Source: Sphingomonas sinipercae (GTDB lineage: Bacteria; Pseudomonadota; Alphaproteobacteria; Sphingomonadales; Sphingomonadaceae). Taken from it: a stretch of 64,000 nucleotides of DNA. The DNA lies in assembly GCF_011302055.1 (NCBI RefSeq), contig NZ_CP049871.1, forward strand, positions 1,260,501 to 1,324,500, read 5' to 3'. The position numbers and the translations under genes were made by a program. Every line of letters begins with the position of its first letter. The first letter of the stretch is position 1. Below are positions 55,430 through 64,000 of this stretch, piece by piece. Below the pieces are notes generated by a model that was not told where the DNA came from, made no database searches, and saw only the letters and a list, made by a program, of their open reading frames with translations.

Positions 55430-56140
55430 ATGGCAACACGCACCAAAAGCGCGACTTCGAAAAGCAGTGGCACGACCAGTCGGGGCCGCTCGAGCACCAA
55501 GACCAAGACGGCGCCCCGCGCCACTGCGGAGCGTGAAAGCAATACGTCAGGCGGCCGCGGATCGTCGGAGCGGAGTGCCTTCTCGTTCGGCAACGGCAAC
55601 AGCAGCACCGGCGCTTTGGTCGGCGCGGCCCTGGCCGGCGCGGCCATCGGCTTTGCCGCCAATTATGGCCGCAAGCTCCTGATGCAGGGCATGGAAGCCA
55701 TGGCCGGCGATTGGGACGTCATTCTCGCCAATGAGCATGAGATGACGCTGGCGATCTTCGACAAGATGCTCGCCACCGATGAGACGCAGACCTTCAAGCG
55801 CAAGATGCTGCTGATGAAACTGACGCATGCGCTCGACAAGCACGCGCACCAGGAAGAAATGGTCGTTTACCCGGCGCTCCGCGAAGCCGGCATCCGGGTC
55901 GAAGCCGACCAGCTCGAGCACGAGCATGGCGAGGTGAAGACGTTCCTCTACGAGCTGCAGCAGATGGGCGGTGAATCGCCGAACTGGATCGAGCGCGTCC
56001 GGGAATTCCGCGACCTCGTCTCCCGCCATGCCCACATGGAAGAGGAAGAAGTCTTCCCGTCGTTCAAGCGTGTCCTGACCGAGGAGCAGGATGCGAAGAT
56101 CACGAGCTTGGTGAACCGCGACGGCTTCTGGCAGGCCTAA
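55430..56140 (+). CDS. Hemerythrin-domain protein with basic N-terminal tail
   Basis: The 236-residue protein has a low-complexity Ser/Thr/Lys/Arg tail (1-50), a Gly/Ala hydrophobic segment (about 59-79) and a hemerythrin HHE domain (about 95-225). Candidate di-iron ligands sit at H103 (NEHEMT), H138/H140 with E142-E143 (KHAHQEE), H164/H166 (EHEHGE), and H200/H202 with E204-E206 (RHAHMEEEE). Such proteins bind oxygen, NO or iron; this one is probably a stress-protective protein given the EcfG promoter. The stop overlaps the convergent dnaE stop. Confidence 0.85.
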   Translation: MATRTKSATSKSSGTTSRGRSSTKTKTAPRATAERESNTSGGRGSSERSAFSFGNGNSSTGALVGAALAGAAIGFAANYGRKLLMQGMEAMAGDWDVILANEHEMTLAIFDKMLATDETQTFKRKMLLMKLTHALDKHAHQEEMVVYPALREAGIRVEADQLEHEHGEVKTFLYELQQMGGESPNWIERVREFRDLVSRHAHMEEEEVFPSFKRVLTEEQDAKITSLVNRDGFWQA

Positions 56141-59100
56141 CCGACCAGGGCGAGCTTCGGCGGCTCCTGCACCGACAGGTCGACGCTGGATTCGCCCGCC
56201 AACACGGTGATTCGGGCGGCAAGCTCCGCATCCAGCATGAAATCGCGGCCGGCGAGGATCACTGCCTCGTCGGCCGTTTGCGTACCGACGATCAGGCGCA
56301 CAACGCCAGTCCCCCCCCGCGCGCGGTTCAGCTCCGCGGCAATTGCAGGCATGAAAGCCGGATCGCTCACGCGGATGGTCAGATGGAGCCGGGTCCGCTT
56401 CGCCAGCGTCTCTAGCGGCTGGAAGCGCTTGATCGTCACGCGTGGCAATTCGTCGCCAGGGCGGCGGTCGAGCTCCACGGTGAGTAGCCCACAGGCACCG
56501 GACTGCGCCGCTTGCTCCAGCGCAATGGTCGCCTCGTCATCGAAGGCGGTCGCAACGAACTGGCCGGAAGGATCGCTGACCGTCGCCATCTGGTAGCGTC
56601 GGCCCTTGGCCGATGTGCGCCACCGCGTGTCCTCGATCAGCGCCGCCATGGTCGCGGTCACTCGCTCCTCGGCCGGAATGGGTACGGAAGCCAGGTCGCC
56701 AAAGCGCTTCACCTTGTACGCGGCCAGCAAGTGCGCGTGCGCATCCACCGGGTGGGCCGAGAAATAGAAACCGAAGGCTTCCCGCTCAGCCGCCATGCGC
56801 TGCGACAGGCTCCATTGCATGTCGACCAGGCGGATCGGCGGGACGCTGGCATCCCCGGCGCCGAACAGCCCCCCCTGCCCGCTGGTCCGCTGATCGGCGG
56901 CGCTCGCCGCGTGGGCAAGAATGGTCTCCGCCGAAGCGAACACGCTCGCCCGATTGGCGGCCAGCTCGTCGAATGCGCCGCCGCCTGCCAAGCTTTCGAT
57001 CTGGCGTCGGTTGAGTATTCGAGGATCGACCCGCTCCGCGAAATTATCGATGGTTGAAAAAGCGCCGCCCGACTCGCGCTCGGCAACCAGCGCCTCCATC
57101 GCTTTTTCCCCGACGCCCTTGAGCGCGCCAAGCGCGTAGCGGACACCGCCCTCTTCAACAGTGAAGCAGGCGCCGCTGGCGTTGACCGACGGCGGCAGGC
57201 ACTCGACCCCGCCGCGCCGCATGTCCTCGACGAACAAGGACAGCTTGTCGGTCAGCGCCAGGTCGAAGGTCATGGAGGCGGCATAGAATTCGGGACGGTG
57301 GTGCGTCTTGAGCCAGGCCGTCTGGTAGGCGACGAGTGCATAGGCCGCGGCGTGGCTCTTGTTGAAGCCATAGCCGGCGAACTTGTCGATCAAGTCGAAC
57401 AGCTCCGACGCCTTCTGCGGCGAAATGTCGTTCGCCGCGCAGCCTTCGACGAACCGGGCCCGCTGCGCGTCCATCTCGCTCTGAATTTTCTTGCCCATGG
57501 CACGGCGAAGCAAATCGGCCTCGCCCAGGCTGTAGCCGGCGAGCACCTGCGCCGCCTGCATCACCTGTTCCTGGTAGACAAAGATGCCGTAGGTTTCGCG
57601 CAGGACCTGTTCCAGCATCGGATGCGGATATTCGATGGCGGCGCGGCCATTCTTGCGGTCGCCGAACATCGGGATGTTGTCCATCGGGCCAGGGCGATAC
57701 AGCGAGACCAGTGCGATGATGTCGCCGAAGCCGGTCGGCCTGACCGCCGACAGCGTCCGCCGCATCCCTTCCGATTCCAGCTGGAAGACGCCGACCGTGT
57801 CGCCCTTCTGCAGCAGTTCGTAGACCGCGGGGTCGTCCAGCGGGAGGGCCGTCAGGTCGACATGCACGCCGCTTGCGGCGAGCAGCCGCTGCCCTTCCTT
57901 GAGCACCGACAGGGTTTTGAGGCCGAGGAAATCGAACTTCACCAGCCCGGCGCCCTCGACATATTTCATGTCGAATTGGGTGACCGGCATGTCGGAGCGC
58001 GGATCGCGGTAGAGCGGGACGAGTTCGTCCAGCGGCCGGTCGCCGATGACCACACCCGCTGCGTGGGTCGAGGCGTGCCGCGGCAAGCCCTCCAGCCGCA
58101 TCGCCAGGTCGAACAGCTTCTTCACCTGGCTGTCCGACTTATATTCGGCGGCCAGTTCCGAGACGCCGTTGAGCGACCGCTCGAGGGTCCAAGGGTCGGT
58201 CGGATGGTTCGGGATCAGCTTGGCCAGGCGATCGACCTGGCCGTAGCTCATCTGCAAGACTCGCCCCGTGTCCTTGAGCACGGCGCGGGCCTTCAAGCGC
58301 CCGAACGTGATGATCTGCGCGACCTTGTCCCGCCCATATTTACGCTGGACGTAGGCAATCACCTTGTCGCGATGGGTTTCGCAAAAATCGATGTCGAAGT
58401 CCGGCATCGACACGCGTTCCGGATTGAGGAAGCGTTCGAACAGCAGGTTGAGCTCGATCGGATCGAGATCGGTGATGGTCAGTGACCAGGCAACGACCGA
58501 GCCCGCGCCGGACCCGCGGCCCGGTCCGACCGGAATATCGTTCGCTTTCGCCCATTTGATAAAGTCGGCGACGATCAGGAAGTAGCCCGCGAACCCCATG
58601 TTGATGATGACGTCGAGTTCGAAATCGAGCCGCTCGCGATAACGCGCCAAATCCTCCGCGCTTCGATCCGTGAGCCGGTCGTCGAGGCCGGCGTGGGCAT
58701 CCCGGCGAAGCTGCTCGTCTTCCTGGTCGGAGAGTCTCGGCAAGATCGGCCGCCGCTTCGGCGCACCGACGGCACAGCGCTGGGCGATGACCGCGGTGTT
58801 GGCCAGGGCTTCCGGAACGTCGATGAAGAGCTCGGCCATGGCGGCCGAATCCTTCAACCAGGCGTCGGCCGACGAAGTTACCCGCTCGTTACTTTCGACG
58901 TAGGCCGAATTGGCGATGCACAGCAGCGCGTCGTGCGCGGCATGGAAGCTGGGATCCTTGTAAGCGGCAGGATTGGTAGCGACGAGCGGCAAATCCCGTG
59001 CGTAAGCAAGGTCGATCAATCGTTCTTCGGCGGCCTCCTCGACAGGGTCACCGCGCCGGCTGAGCTCAATGTACAGCCGATCCTTGAACAGCGCCTGCAG

Positions 59101-59574
59101 CCGGTCGAGGTATGCTGAGGCCTTGTCGTCCTGCCCATCTGCCAGAAGCCGGGCGAGCGCGCCCTCGCTGCCAGCGGTCAATGCCAATAGGCCGCCGGAC
59201 AGGCCATCAAGCTTGGCGAAGGGAACGTGCGGCTCCTGCTCGACCGGCCGATCGAGATGCGCGGCCGACACCAGCTTGCACAGATTGTCGTAGCCGCTTT
59301 CGTCCTTGGCCAGCAGCGCCAGCCAGTCGATCCCGGCAACGCCGAGTTCGGCCGGGCGGGCCACGGCCAGCATCGCGCCGACCACCGGCTGCACCCCCTT
59401 GGCGATGCAGGCGTCGGTGAACGGCATTGCGGCATACAGGCCGTTGCGATCGGTGAGTGCGACGGCGGGGAAACCAAGCTTGGCCGATTGCTCGGCAATC
59501 GTCTTGGGCTCCATGGCCCCTTCGAGCATGGTGAAGCAGGAAAAAACGCGTAGCGGGACGTAGGGGCCGGGCAC
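56137..59574 (-). CDS. dnaE: DNA polymerase III alpha subunit
   Basis: This is the replicative polymerase. The 1145-residue protein has an N-terminal PHP domain, the palm motif PDFDIDF with D392 and D394, GRGSGAGSVVAWSLTITDLDPIELNLLFERFLNPERVSMP before it, the tetra-helix and finger regions (FVYQEQVMQAAQVLAGYSLGEADLLRRAMGKK; YGFNKSHAAAYALVAYQTAWLK), an HhH region and an OB fold (VTATMAALIEDTRW). The first PHP motif reads PLRVFS where metal-binding forms have HLRVHS, so the PHP site is degenerate. It follows the LprI-like gene after 61 nt. Confidence 0.96.
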   Translation of the reverse strand: MPGPYVPLRVFSCFTMLEGAMEPKTIAEQSAKLGFPAVALTDRNGLYAAMPFTDACIAKGVQPVVGAMLAVARPAELGVAGIDWLALLAKDESGYDNLCKLVSAAHLDRPVEQEPHVPFAKLDGLSGGLLALTAGSEGALARLLADGQDDKASAYLDRLQALFKDRLYIELSRRGDPVEEAAEERLIDLAYARDLPLVATNPAAYKDPSFHAAHDALLCIANSAYVESNERVTSSADAWLKDSAAMAELFIDVPEALANTAVIAQRCAVGAPKRRPILPRLSDQEDEQLRRDAHAGLDDRLTDRSAEDLARYRERLDFELDVIINMGFAGYFLIVADFIKWAKANDIPVGPGRGSGAGSVVAWSLTITDLDPIELNLLFERFLNPERVSMPDFDIDFCETHRDKVIAYVQRKYGRDKVAQIITFGRLKARAVLKDTGRVLQMSYGQVDRLAKLIPNHPTDPWTLERSLNGVSELAAEYKSDSQVKKLFDLAMRLEGLPRHASTHAAGVVIGDRPLDELVPLYRDPRSDMPVTQFDMKYVEGAGLVKFDFLGLKTLSVLKEGQRLLAASGVHVDLTALPLDDPAVYELLQKGDTVGVFQLESEGMRRTLSAVRPTGFGDIIALVSLYRPGPMDNIPMFGDRKNGRAAIEYPHPMLEQVLRETYGIFVYQEQVMQAAQVLAGYSLGEADLLRRAMGKKIQSEMDAQRARFVEGCAANDISPQKASELFDLIDKFAGYGFNKSHAAAYALVAYQTAWLKTHHRPEFYAASMTFDLALTDKLSLFVEDMRRGGVECLPPSVNASGACFTVEEGGVRYALGALKGVGEKAMEALVAERESGGAFSTIDNFAERVDPRILNRRQIESLAGGGAFDELAANRASVFASAETILAHAASAADQRTSGQGGLFGAGDASVPPIRLVDMQWSLSQRMAAEREAFGFYFSAHPVDAHAHLLAAYKVKRFGDLASVPIPAEERVTATMAALIEDTRWRTSAKGRRYQMATVSDPSGQFVATAFDDEATIALEQAAQSGACGLLTVELDRRPGDELPRVTIKRFQPLETLAKRTRLHLTIRVSDPAFMPAIAAELNRARGGTGVVRLIVGTQTADEAVILAGRDFMLDAELAARITVLAGESSVDLSVQEPPKLALVG

Positions 59575-59635
59575 GGGACGAATATGCGTTCGCAGGCGCA
59601 GCTATGGAAGCGCTGCGCGGGCAATTATCCCCAGC

Positions 59636-60709
59636 TTAGCGGCCGTTCCAGCGCCCGGCCATGATGTCGCTGATTTCCCGCATGCGGCCGCGATAGGTGT
59701 CGGCAACGCAAGCGTCGGACCGGCAACGGTCGCGGAAGGCCAGGAAACCGGAACGGGTCGAGGTCAGCAGTGCGCGTTGCTCCGCATCGGCACGGCCCAT
59801 CGCATTGTTGAACTGGGAGGCCATCTGGCGGTCCAGCGCGGCAAGACCGGAGTCGCTGCACACCGCGACCTCCCCGCGCGTGCGGGCGAAGCGGCAGTTG
59901 AAGCTGGGCTTGGCAGAGCCGACGACCGGCCGCGCGGGTTCGTCAACCGGCGCGGGTTGCTGGACCGCTGGCGAATCGCTGCTGGGCTCAGGAGGAGATG
60001 GTTCCGCCGGCGCGTCCGGCTGCTGCGGCTGGACGCTCATCGGGTCCATGTCCGGCACTGCCAGCGGCGCGGCCGGGGCGGCACCGCTACGGCCGATGGT
60101 CGCCAGGGGCACGGTCAGCGCGTCCGTATTGCCAAGCATGATCGCATTGCCGGTCCCGTCGGCGGCCGGCTGCACCGCATAAGCGATATCGCCGCTCAAC
60201 GTGCTTCCGCCTTCCGAGACTTTCACGCCGGGCGGCAATTGGAGCACTGCCGTACCTTCGCAATTGATCCGCTGCGTATCCTCATCGACCCCGCGCAGGA
60301 TCGGCGACTGGACCCGCAGCAGGGCATAATCGGAAAGCTTGGCAAAGGCGGCGGCATCGCTGCCCCGGGTCGCTGCAGCGCGGCGGAACAGCTCGCGCTT
60401 GATCAGGTCGTAAGTGCTTTGCAGCGCGCACTGCTTTTCGGGCGCGAGCATGCGCTCGTCGACCTTCGCCGTGTCGAGCTTGTCCTTGTCGGCGTCGGAA
60501 CGAGTCCACACCGAGCTGGCGAGCAGCAAGCCAATCAGCACCGCAGTGACGACGGCGAGGATCCACCAGGTCCGCTGCGACGGCGGCTGTCGGCCGCCGG
60601 GCGAACCTCCGTCGACACCGTCGCGGTCGGTTTTCGGTTGCTCCGGCTCGACCCGAGGAGGTTCGCGGCGTGGCGGCTCGGGGTCCTGGGAGAGTCGGAT
60701 ATCGACCAT
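59636..60709 (-). CDS. Membrane-anchored protein with C-terminal LprI-like (DUF1311) domain
   Basis: The 357-residue protein starts at 60709, 1 nt after the lolD stop. It has a Pro/Glu-rich cytoplasmic N-terminus, one membrane helix (TWWILAVVTAVLIGLLLAS, about 49-67), an extracytoplasmic region (about 90-200), a Pro-rich linker and a C-terminal LprI/DUF1311 domain. That domain reads SFNCRFARTRGEVAVCSDSGLAALDRQM, then AFRDRCRSDACVADTYRGRMREI, with four or more cysteines. Related domains inhibit lysozyme; the role here is unknown. Its place in the lolC-lolD operon suggests an envelope function. Confidence 0.82.
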   Translation of the reverse strand: MVDIRLSQDPEPPRREPPRVEPEQPKTDRDGVDGGSPGGRQPPSQRTWWILAVVTAVLIGLLLASSVWTRSDADKDKLDTAKVDERMLAPEKQCALQSTYDLIKRELFRRAAATRGSDAAAFAKLSDYALLRVQSPILRGVDEDTQRINCEGTAVLQLPPGVKVSEGGSTLSGDIAYAVQPAADGTGNAIMLGNTDALTVPLATIGRSGAAPAAPLAVPDMDPMSVQPQQPDAPAEPSPPEPSSDSPAVQQPAPVDEPARPVVGSAKPSFNCRFARTRGEVAVCSDSGLAALDRQMASQFNNAMGRADAEQRALLTSTRSGFLAFRDRCRSDACVADTYRGRMREISDIMAGRWNGR

Positions 60710-60710
60710 T

Positions 60711-61394
60711 TTACTTGCCTTCCTCCAGTCGACCCTCATGCAAACGCACAACTCGATCCATCTTTGCAGCCAGGCGCTCGTTATGCGTTGCGACCAGCGC
60801 GGCGCTCCCCTCGCCTCGCACCAGATCGAGGAACTCGGCAAGCACCTTGTCGGCAGTCGCCTCGTCCAGGTTGCCGGTTGGCTCGTCGGCAAGCACCAGC
60901 GGCGGGCGATTGGCTAGGGCCCGCGCAACCGCGACCCGCTGCTGCTCCCCGCCCGAAAGCTTCGACGGCCGGTGGTCGAGACGCTGGTCCAGACCAAGCT
61001 TCGACAGGAGTTCGTCGGCCCGCGCCGTTGCGGCTTCCCGTTCCGCGCCGTGGACCAATTGCGGCAGGATCACATTCTCGCGAGCGGTGAATTCCGGCAA
61101 CAGGTGATGGAACTGGTAGACGAAGCCGAGCACGTCGCGGCGCACCTCCGTCCGACCGTCATCGTCGAGTTCCGCGGCCTCGCGCCCGTGCAGCCGGATC
61201 GAGCCTTCGAAGCCACCCTCCAGCAGACCCACTGCCTGCAGCAGAGTCGACTTGCCCGACCCGGACGGGCCGAGCAGTGCGACGATCTCGCCGGCCCCGA
61301 CCTGAAGGTCGACCCCGCGCAGCACTTCGATCGCCACATCGCCCTGGACGAAGCGGCGGCGCAGCGCCTGCGTTTGCAGGACCGGCTCATTCAT
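60711..61394 (-). CDS. lolD: Lipoprotein-releasing ABC ATPase LolD
   Basis: LolD powers release of lipoproteins from the inner membrane to LolA. The 227-residue protein has Walker [10 protein letters not shown] at 42-50, the Q-loop [14 protein letters not shown], signature [14 protein letters not shown] from 146, and Walker B VLADEPTG. The motif [10 protein letters not shown] is typical of LolD within the MacB-type group. It overlaps lolC by 8 nt. Confidence 0.95.
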   Translation of the reverse strand: MNEPVLQTQALRRRFVQGDVAIEVLRGVDLQVGAGEIVALLGPSGSGKSTLLQAVGLLEGGFEGSIRLHGREAAELDDDGRTEVRRDVLGFVYQFHHLLPEFTARENVILPQLVHGAEREAATARADELLSKLGLDQRLDHRPSKLSGGEQQRVAVARALANRPPLVLADEPTGNLDEATADKVLAEFLDLVRGEGSAALVATHNERLAAKMDRVVRLHEGRLEEGK

Positions 61395-62637
61395 AGCGAA
61401 GCACCTGTACGGGATCCGTGCTCGCCGCTTTCCACGCCGGGTAGAGCGTGGCGAGGAACGAGAGGACGAGTGCGATCACCACGATCGCCGTCACTTCCAG
61501 CGGGTTGGTCTTGGACGGCAGTTCGGTCAGCGTCCGGATCGCGGGATCCCACAGGTTCGCACCGGTCGCGTATTGAATGGCATTCACCACATTCTGGCGG
61601 AAAAACAGGAAGATCGCGCCAAGTATGACGCCAAGGATGATGCCGAGCGAGCCGATCGTCACACCCACCGTCACGAATATCTTCATCATCCCGCGGCGGC
61701 TCGCCCCCATCGTCCGAAGGATAGCGATGTCCCGGGTTTTCGCACGGACCAGCATGATCAGCGACGACAGGATGTTGAAGACGGCGACCAGGATGATCAG
61801 CGACAAGACCACGAACATCGCCACCCGCTCGATTTCCAGCGCCTGGAACAACGCGGAATTCATCTGCCGCCAGTCGACGATGACGCCGCGACCGTTCGCG
61901 ACGCTTTGCAACGGCGCCAGGATCTGGTCGACCTTGTCGGGATTGCTGGTTTGGATTTCGACCGTAGTGATTTCGTCGCCGAGCATCAGCAACTGTTGGG
62001 CATCCTCGATCGGCATGACCACGAACGCCTTGTCGTAATCATACACGCCGACTTCGATGACTGCGGCGACGGTGTAGGAGACGATCCGCGGGACGGTTCC
62101 GACCACCGTCGATCGCCCTTCCGGGCTAATCAGGCTGATCTCGCTGCCCGGATAAGCCCCAAGCGTCTCTGCCAGGCGGATGCCGATCGCGACCCGATTG
62201 CTGCCCGGCGCCATGGTGCTGAGGCTGCCCGACTTGATGTTGCCGGCGATCACCGGGTTGCTGGCAATGTCCTGCATGCGCATCCCGCGCACCAGCACGC
62301 CTTCGACGCGCCCGTTCGCCGAAGCCATCAATGGCTGCTCGACGAGCGGGAGCGACTCGGTCACCCCTGGGGTCTTTCGCGCTGCATCGGCAACCTGCCG
62401 CCAGTCGGCGAGCCTGCCGTCATACCCTTGCACTACCGCGTGGCCGTTAAGCCCGACGATCTTGTCGAACAGCTCGGCGCGGAAGCCGTTCATGACGCTC
62501 ATGACGATGATCAGCGCCGCAACGCCAAGCGCGACCGCAACTAGGCTGATCGACGCGACGAGGAAGATGAACCCCTCGCCCTTCCCGGGAAGCAGGTAAC
62601 GCCGAGCGACCATTCGCTCGTAGCGGTTGAGGATCAT
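61387..62637 (-). CDS. lolC: Lipoprotein-releasing ABC permease LolC/LolE
   Basis: The 416-residue FtsX-family permease has an N-terminal helix (about 23-46; [46 protein letters not shown]), a periplasmic MacB-like domain (about 47-270), and three C-terminal helices (about 270-400). The NGFR and GLNGH motifs after helix 1 are typical of LolC/LolE. Only one permease gene is present, so a homodimer is likely, as in many alphaproteobacteria. It overlaps proS and lolD. Confidence 0.93.
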   Translation of the reverse strand: MILNRYERMVARRYLLPGKGEGFIFLVASISLVAVALGVAALIIVMSVMNGFRAELFDKIVGLNGHAVVQGYDGRLADWRQVADAARKTPGVTESLPLVEQPLMASANGRVEGVLVRGMRMQDIASNPVIAGNIKSGSLSTMAPGSNRVAIGIRLAETLGAYPGSEISLISPEGRSTVVGTVPRIVSYTVAAVIEVGVYDYDKAFVVMPIEDAQQLLMLGDEITTVEIQTSNPDKVDQILAPLQSVANGRGVIVDWRQMNSALFQALEIERVAMFVVLSLIILVAVFNILSSLIMLVRAKTRDIAILRTMGASRRGMMKIFVTVGVTIGSLGIILGVILGAIFLFFRQNVVNAIQYATGANLWDPAIRTLTELPSKTNPLEVTAIVVIALVLSFLATLYPAWKAASTDPVQVLRYE

Positions 62638-63956
62638 TCCGTGAGCCTCGCCAGGGCGGACTCGATGCTCAGGTCTTCACGCTCGCCAGTGGCCCGTCGT
62701 TTCAGCTCCACGGTTCCGTTGGCGATCCCGCGCGGGCCGACAATCACCTGCCAGGGCAGCCCGATCAGGTCCATCGTTCCCAACTTGACGCCGCCCCGCT
62801 CGTCGCGGTCGTCGTACAGCGTCTCGACGCCGGCTGCGTTGAGCCGATCGTAAATGGTCTCCGCGGCGGTCCGGCTCGGTTCGTCATCGGCCCGCATGGT
62901 CACCAGCCCGACGGTCCACGGCGCCACCGCCTCTGGCCAGACGATCCCAGCATCGTCGTGGCTCGCCTCGATGATCGCGCCCACGAGCCGGGACACGCCA
63001 ACTCCGTAGCTGCCCATCATCGGCGTGATCATCTGCCCATCGGGGCCGGAGACCTTGAGACCCATGGCCTGCGAATATTTATCGCCAAAGTAGAAGATGT
63101 GCCCGACTTCGATGCCGCGCCCGGTCCGCTGCCGATCCGAAGCGACTTGCGACCAGCGATCCGGATCGTGGGTCTCGTCCGTGGCGGCGTAGGTCGTGCT
63201 GACCTGGTCGAACAGCCGCTGCAGTCCTTGCGCATCGCCGTAGCGAAGCTGCGCCTGGCTCCAGTCGAATTCCTCGAATGCAGCGTCGTAGAAAACTTCG
63301 CTTTCGCCGGTCGGTGCGAGGACGATGAATTCGTGGCTAAGGTCGCCGCCGATCGGCCCCGAAGCAGCCTTCATCGGTACGGCCCGGATACCCATCCGCT
63401 GGAAAGTGCGCAGATAGGCAAGCAGCTGAGTGTAATAACTCTGCCGGGCGCCGGCCTCGTCGAGGTCGAAGCTATAGGCGTCCTTCATCAGGAATTCGCG
63501 GCCGCGCATCACGCCGAACCTGGGGCGAACCTCGTCGCGGAATTTCCATTGAATGTGATACAGCGTTCGCGGCAGCTCGCGGTAGCTTTTGACCTCGTCG
63601 CGGAACAGCGCGGTTATCATTTCCTCGTTGGTCGGCCCGTAGAGCATCTCGCGCTCGTGACGGTCGCGGATGCGCAGCATCTCGGGCCCGTAAGCGTCGT
63701 AGCGGCCGCTCTCGCGCCACAGGTCGGCCGACTGAAGCGTCGGCATCAGCATTTCCTGCGCGCCGGAACGGTCCTGCTCCTCGCGCACGATCTGCTCGAT
63801 CTTCTGCAACACTCGAAAACCGATCGGCAGCCACGCGTAAATGCCGGCGGCGGTTTGCCGCACCAGCCCGGCGCGAAGCATCAGCTTGTGGCTGACGATC
63901 TGCGCGTCCGACGGGCTGTCTTTCATCACCGGCAGGAAACAGCGGGAAACGCGCAA
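62634..63956 (-). CDS. proS: Prolyl-tRNA synthetase, short alphaproteobacterial type
   Basis: This class II synthetase charges tRNA-Pro. The 440-residue protein lacks the large insertion (editing) domain of E. coli ProRS, as usual in alphaproteobacteria. It has [84 protein letters not shown], and [17 protein letters not shown] (motif 3). The start is TTG 63956 (family N-terminus MRxSRYFLP-like), preceded by AGAGGA; an ATG ten codons later is a less likely alternative. Confidence 0.95.
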   Translation of the reverse strand: MRVSRCFLPVMKDSPSDAQIVSHKLMLRAGLVRQTAAGIYAWLPIGFRVLQKIEQIVREEQDRSGAQEMLMPTLQSADLWRESGRYDAYGPEMLRIRDRHEREMLYGPTNEEMITALFRDEVKSYRELPRTLYHIQWKFRDEVRPRFGVMRGREFLMKDAYSFDLDEAGARQSYYTQLLAYLRTFQRMGIRAVPMKAASGPIGGDLSHEFIVLAPTGESEVFYDAAFEEFDWSQAQLRYGDAQGLQRLFDQVSTTYAATDETHDPDRWSQVASDRQRTGRGIEVGHIFYFGDKYSQAMGLKVSGPDGQMITPMMGSYGVGVSRLVGAIIEASHDDAGIVWPEAVAPWTVGLVTMRADDEPSRTAAETIYDRLNAAGVETLYDDRDERGGVKLGTMDLIGLPWQVIVGPRGIANGTVELKRRATGEREDLSIESALARLTE

Positions 63957-64000
63957 GAGTTGTCGTCCTCTGGTTGGGTGCGGCTCACCTAAGGTGGGGA

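Noticed and set aside
57298..58485. A 395-codon open frame antisense to dnaE
   Set aside because: It mirrors the dnaE catalytic region and has no start context or recognisable domain.

Overview
The window is chromosomal DNA (roughly 64% G+C) from an alphaproteobacterium, most likely order Sphingomonadales. The evidence is gene order and gene form: a fused ispDF next to dusB-ntrY-ntrX-hfq-hflX, a tandem-domain Hfq, the short alphaproteobacterial ProRS, the proS-lolC-lolD-dnaE and dacC-tmk-holB-metG-tatD blocks, and a bamA-skp-fabZ cluster without lpxD or lpxA. The last point fits sphingomonads that carry glycosphingolipid instead of lipopolysaccharide. No phage, transposase, integrase, CRISPR array or rRNA was seen. 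The window is nearly all packed coding sequence.

Layout. 1-8.1 kb: ispDF (cut by the left edge), then dusB, ntrY, ntrX, hfq, hflX, with mazG convergent. 8.2-15.5 kb (minus strand): mltB, dacC-type carboxypeptidase, tmk, holB, metG, tatD, a metallo-beta-lactamase-fold hydrolase and a 57-residue membrane protein, mostly with 4-nt overlaps. 15.57 kb: tRNA-Ser(UGA). 15.75-18 kb: a BlaI-type repressor and an M56 (BlaR1-like) membrane protease behind two palindromic operators. 18.2-25.3 kb: two paralogous TonB-dependent receptor genes flanking a membrane-spanning SARP/TolB/TPR regulator. 25.4-30.6 kb: glutaryl-CoA dehydrogenase-like enzyme, lemA plus DUF2207, a GNAT enzyme, rpmE and a DUF6580 membrane protein. 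30.7-32.8 kb: cobalamin riboswitch and btuB.

32.8-43.4 kb (minus strand) is the large envelope and translation superoperon rpsB-tsf-pyrH-frr-uppS-cdsA-dxr-rseP-bamA-skp-fabZ. 43.5-45.4 kb: a small membrane protein gene with LexA-like and EcfG-like upstream sites, then pssA and psd. 45.5-52.7 kb: icd, an FAD monooxygenase, a DUF2945 protein, a Kef-type antiporter and alaS. 52.8-56.1 kb: a TPR protein, mtgA, and a hemerythrin protein behind an exact general-stress (EcfG) promoter motif. 56.1-64 kb (minus strand): proS-lolC-lolD-(LprI-like gene)-dnaE.

Most of the window is housekeeping. The parts most worth a second look are the receptor-regulator-receptor module, the M56 protein whose C-terminal region is a 29-residue repeat array rather than a penicillin-binding domain, the double-Sm Hfq, the small membrane protein with possible SOS and stress control, and the EcfG-driven hemerythrin gene. 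All functional statements come from reading motifs and gene order; no database search was run.
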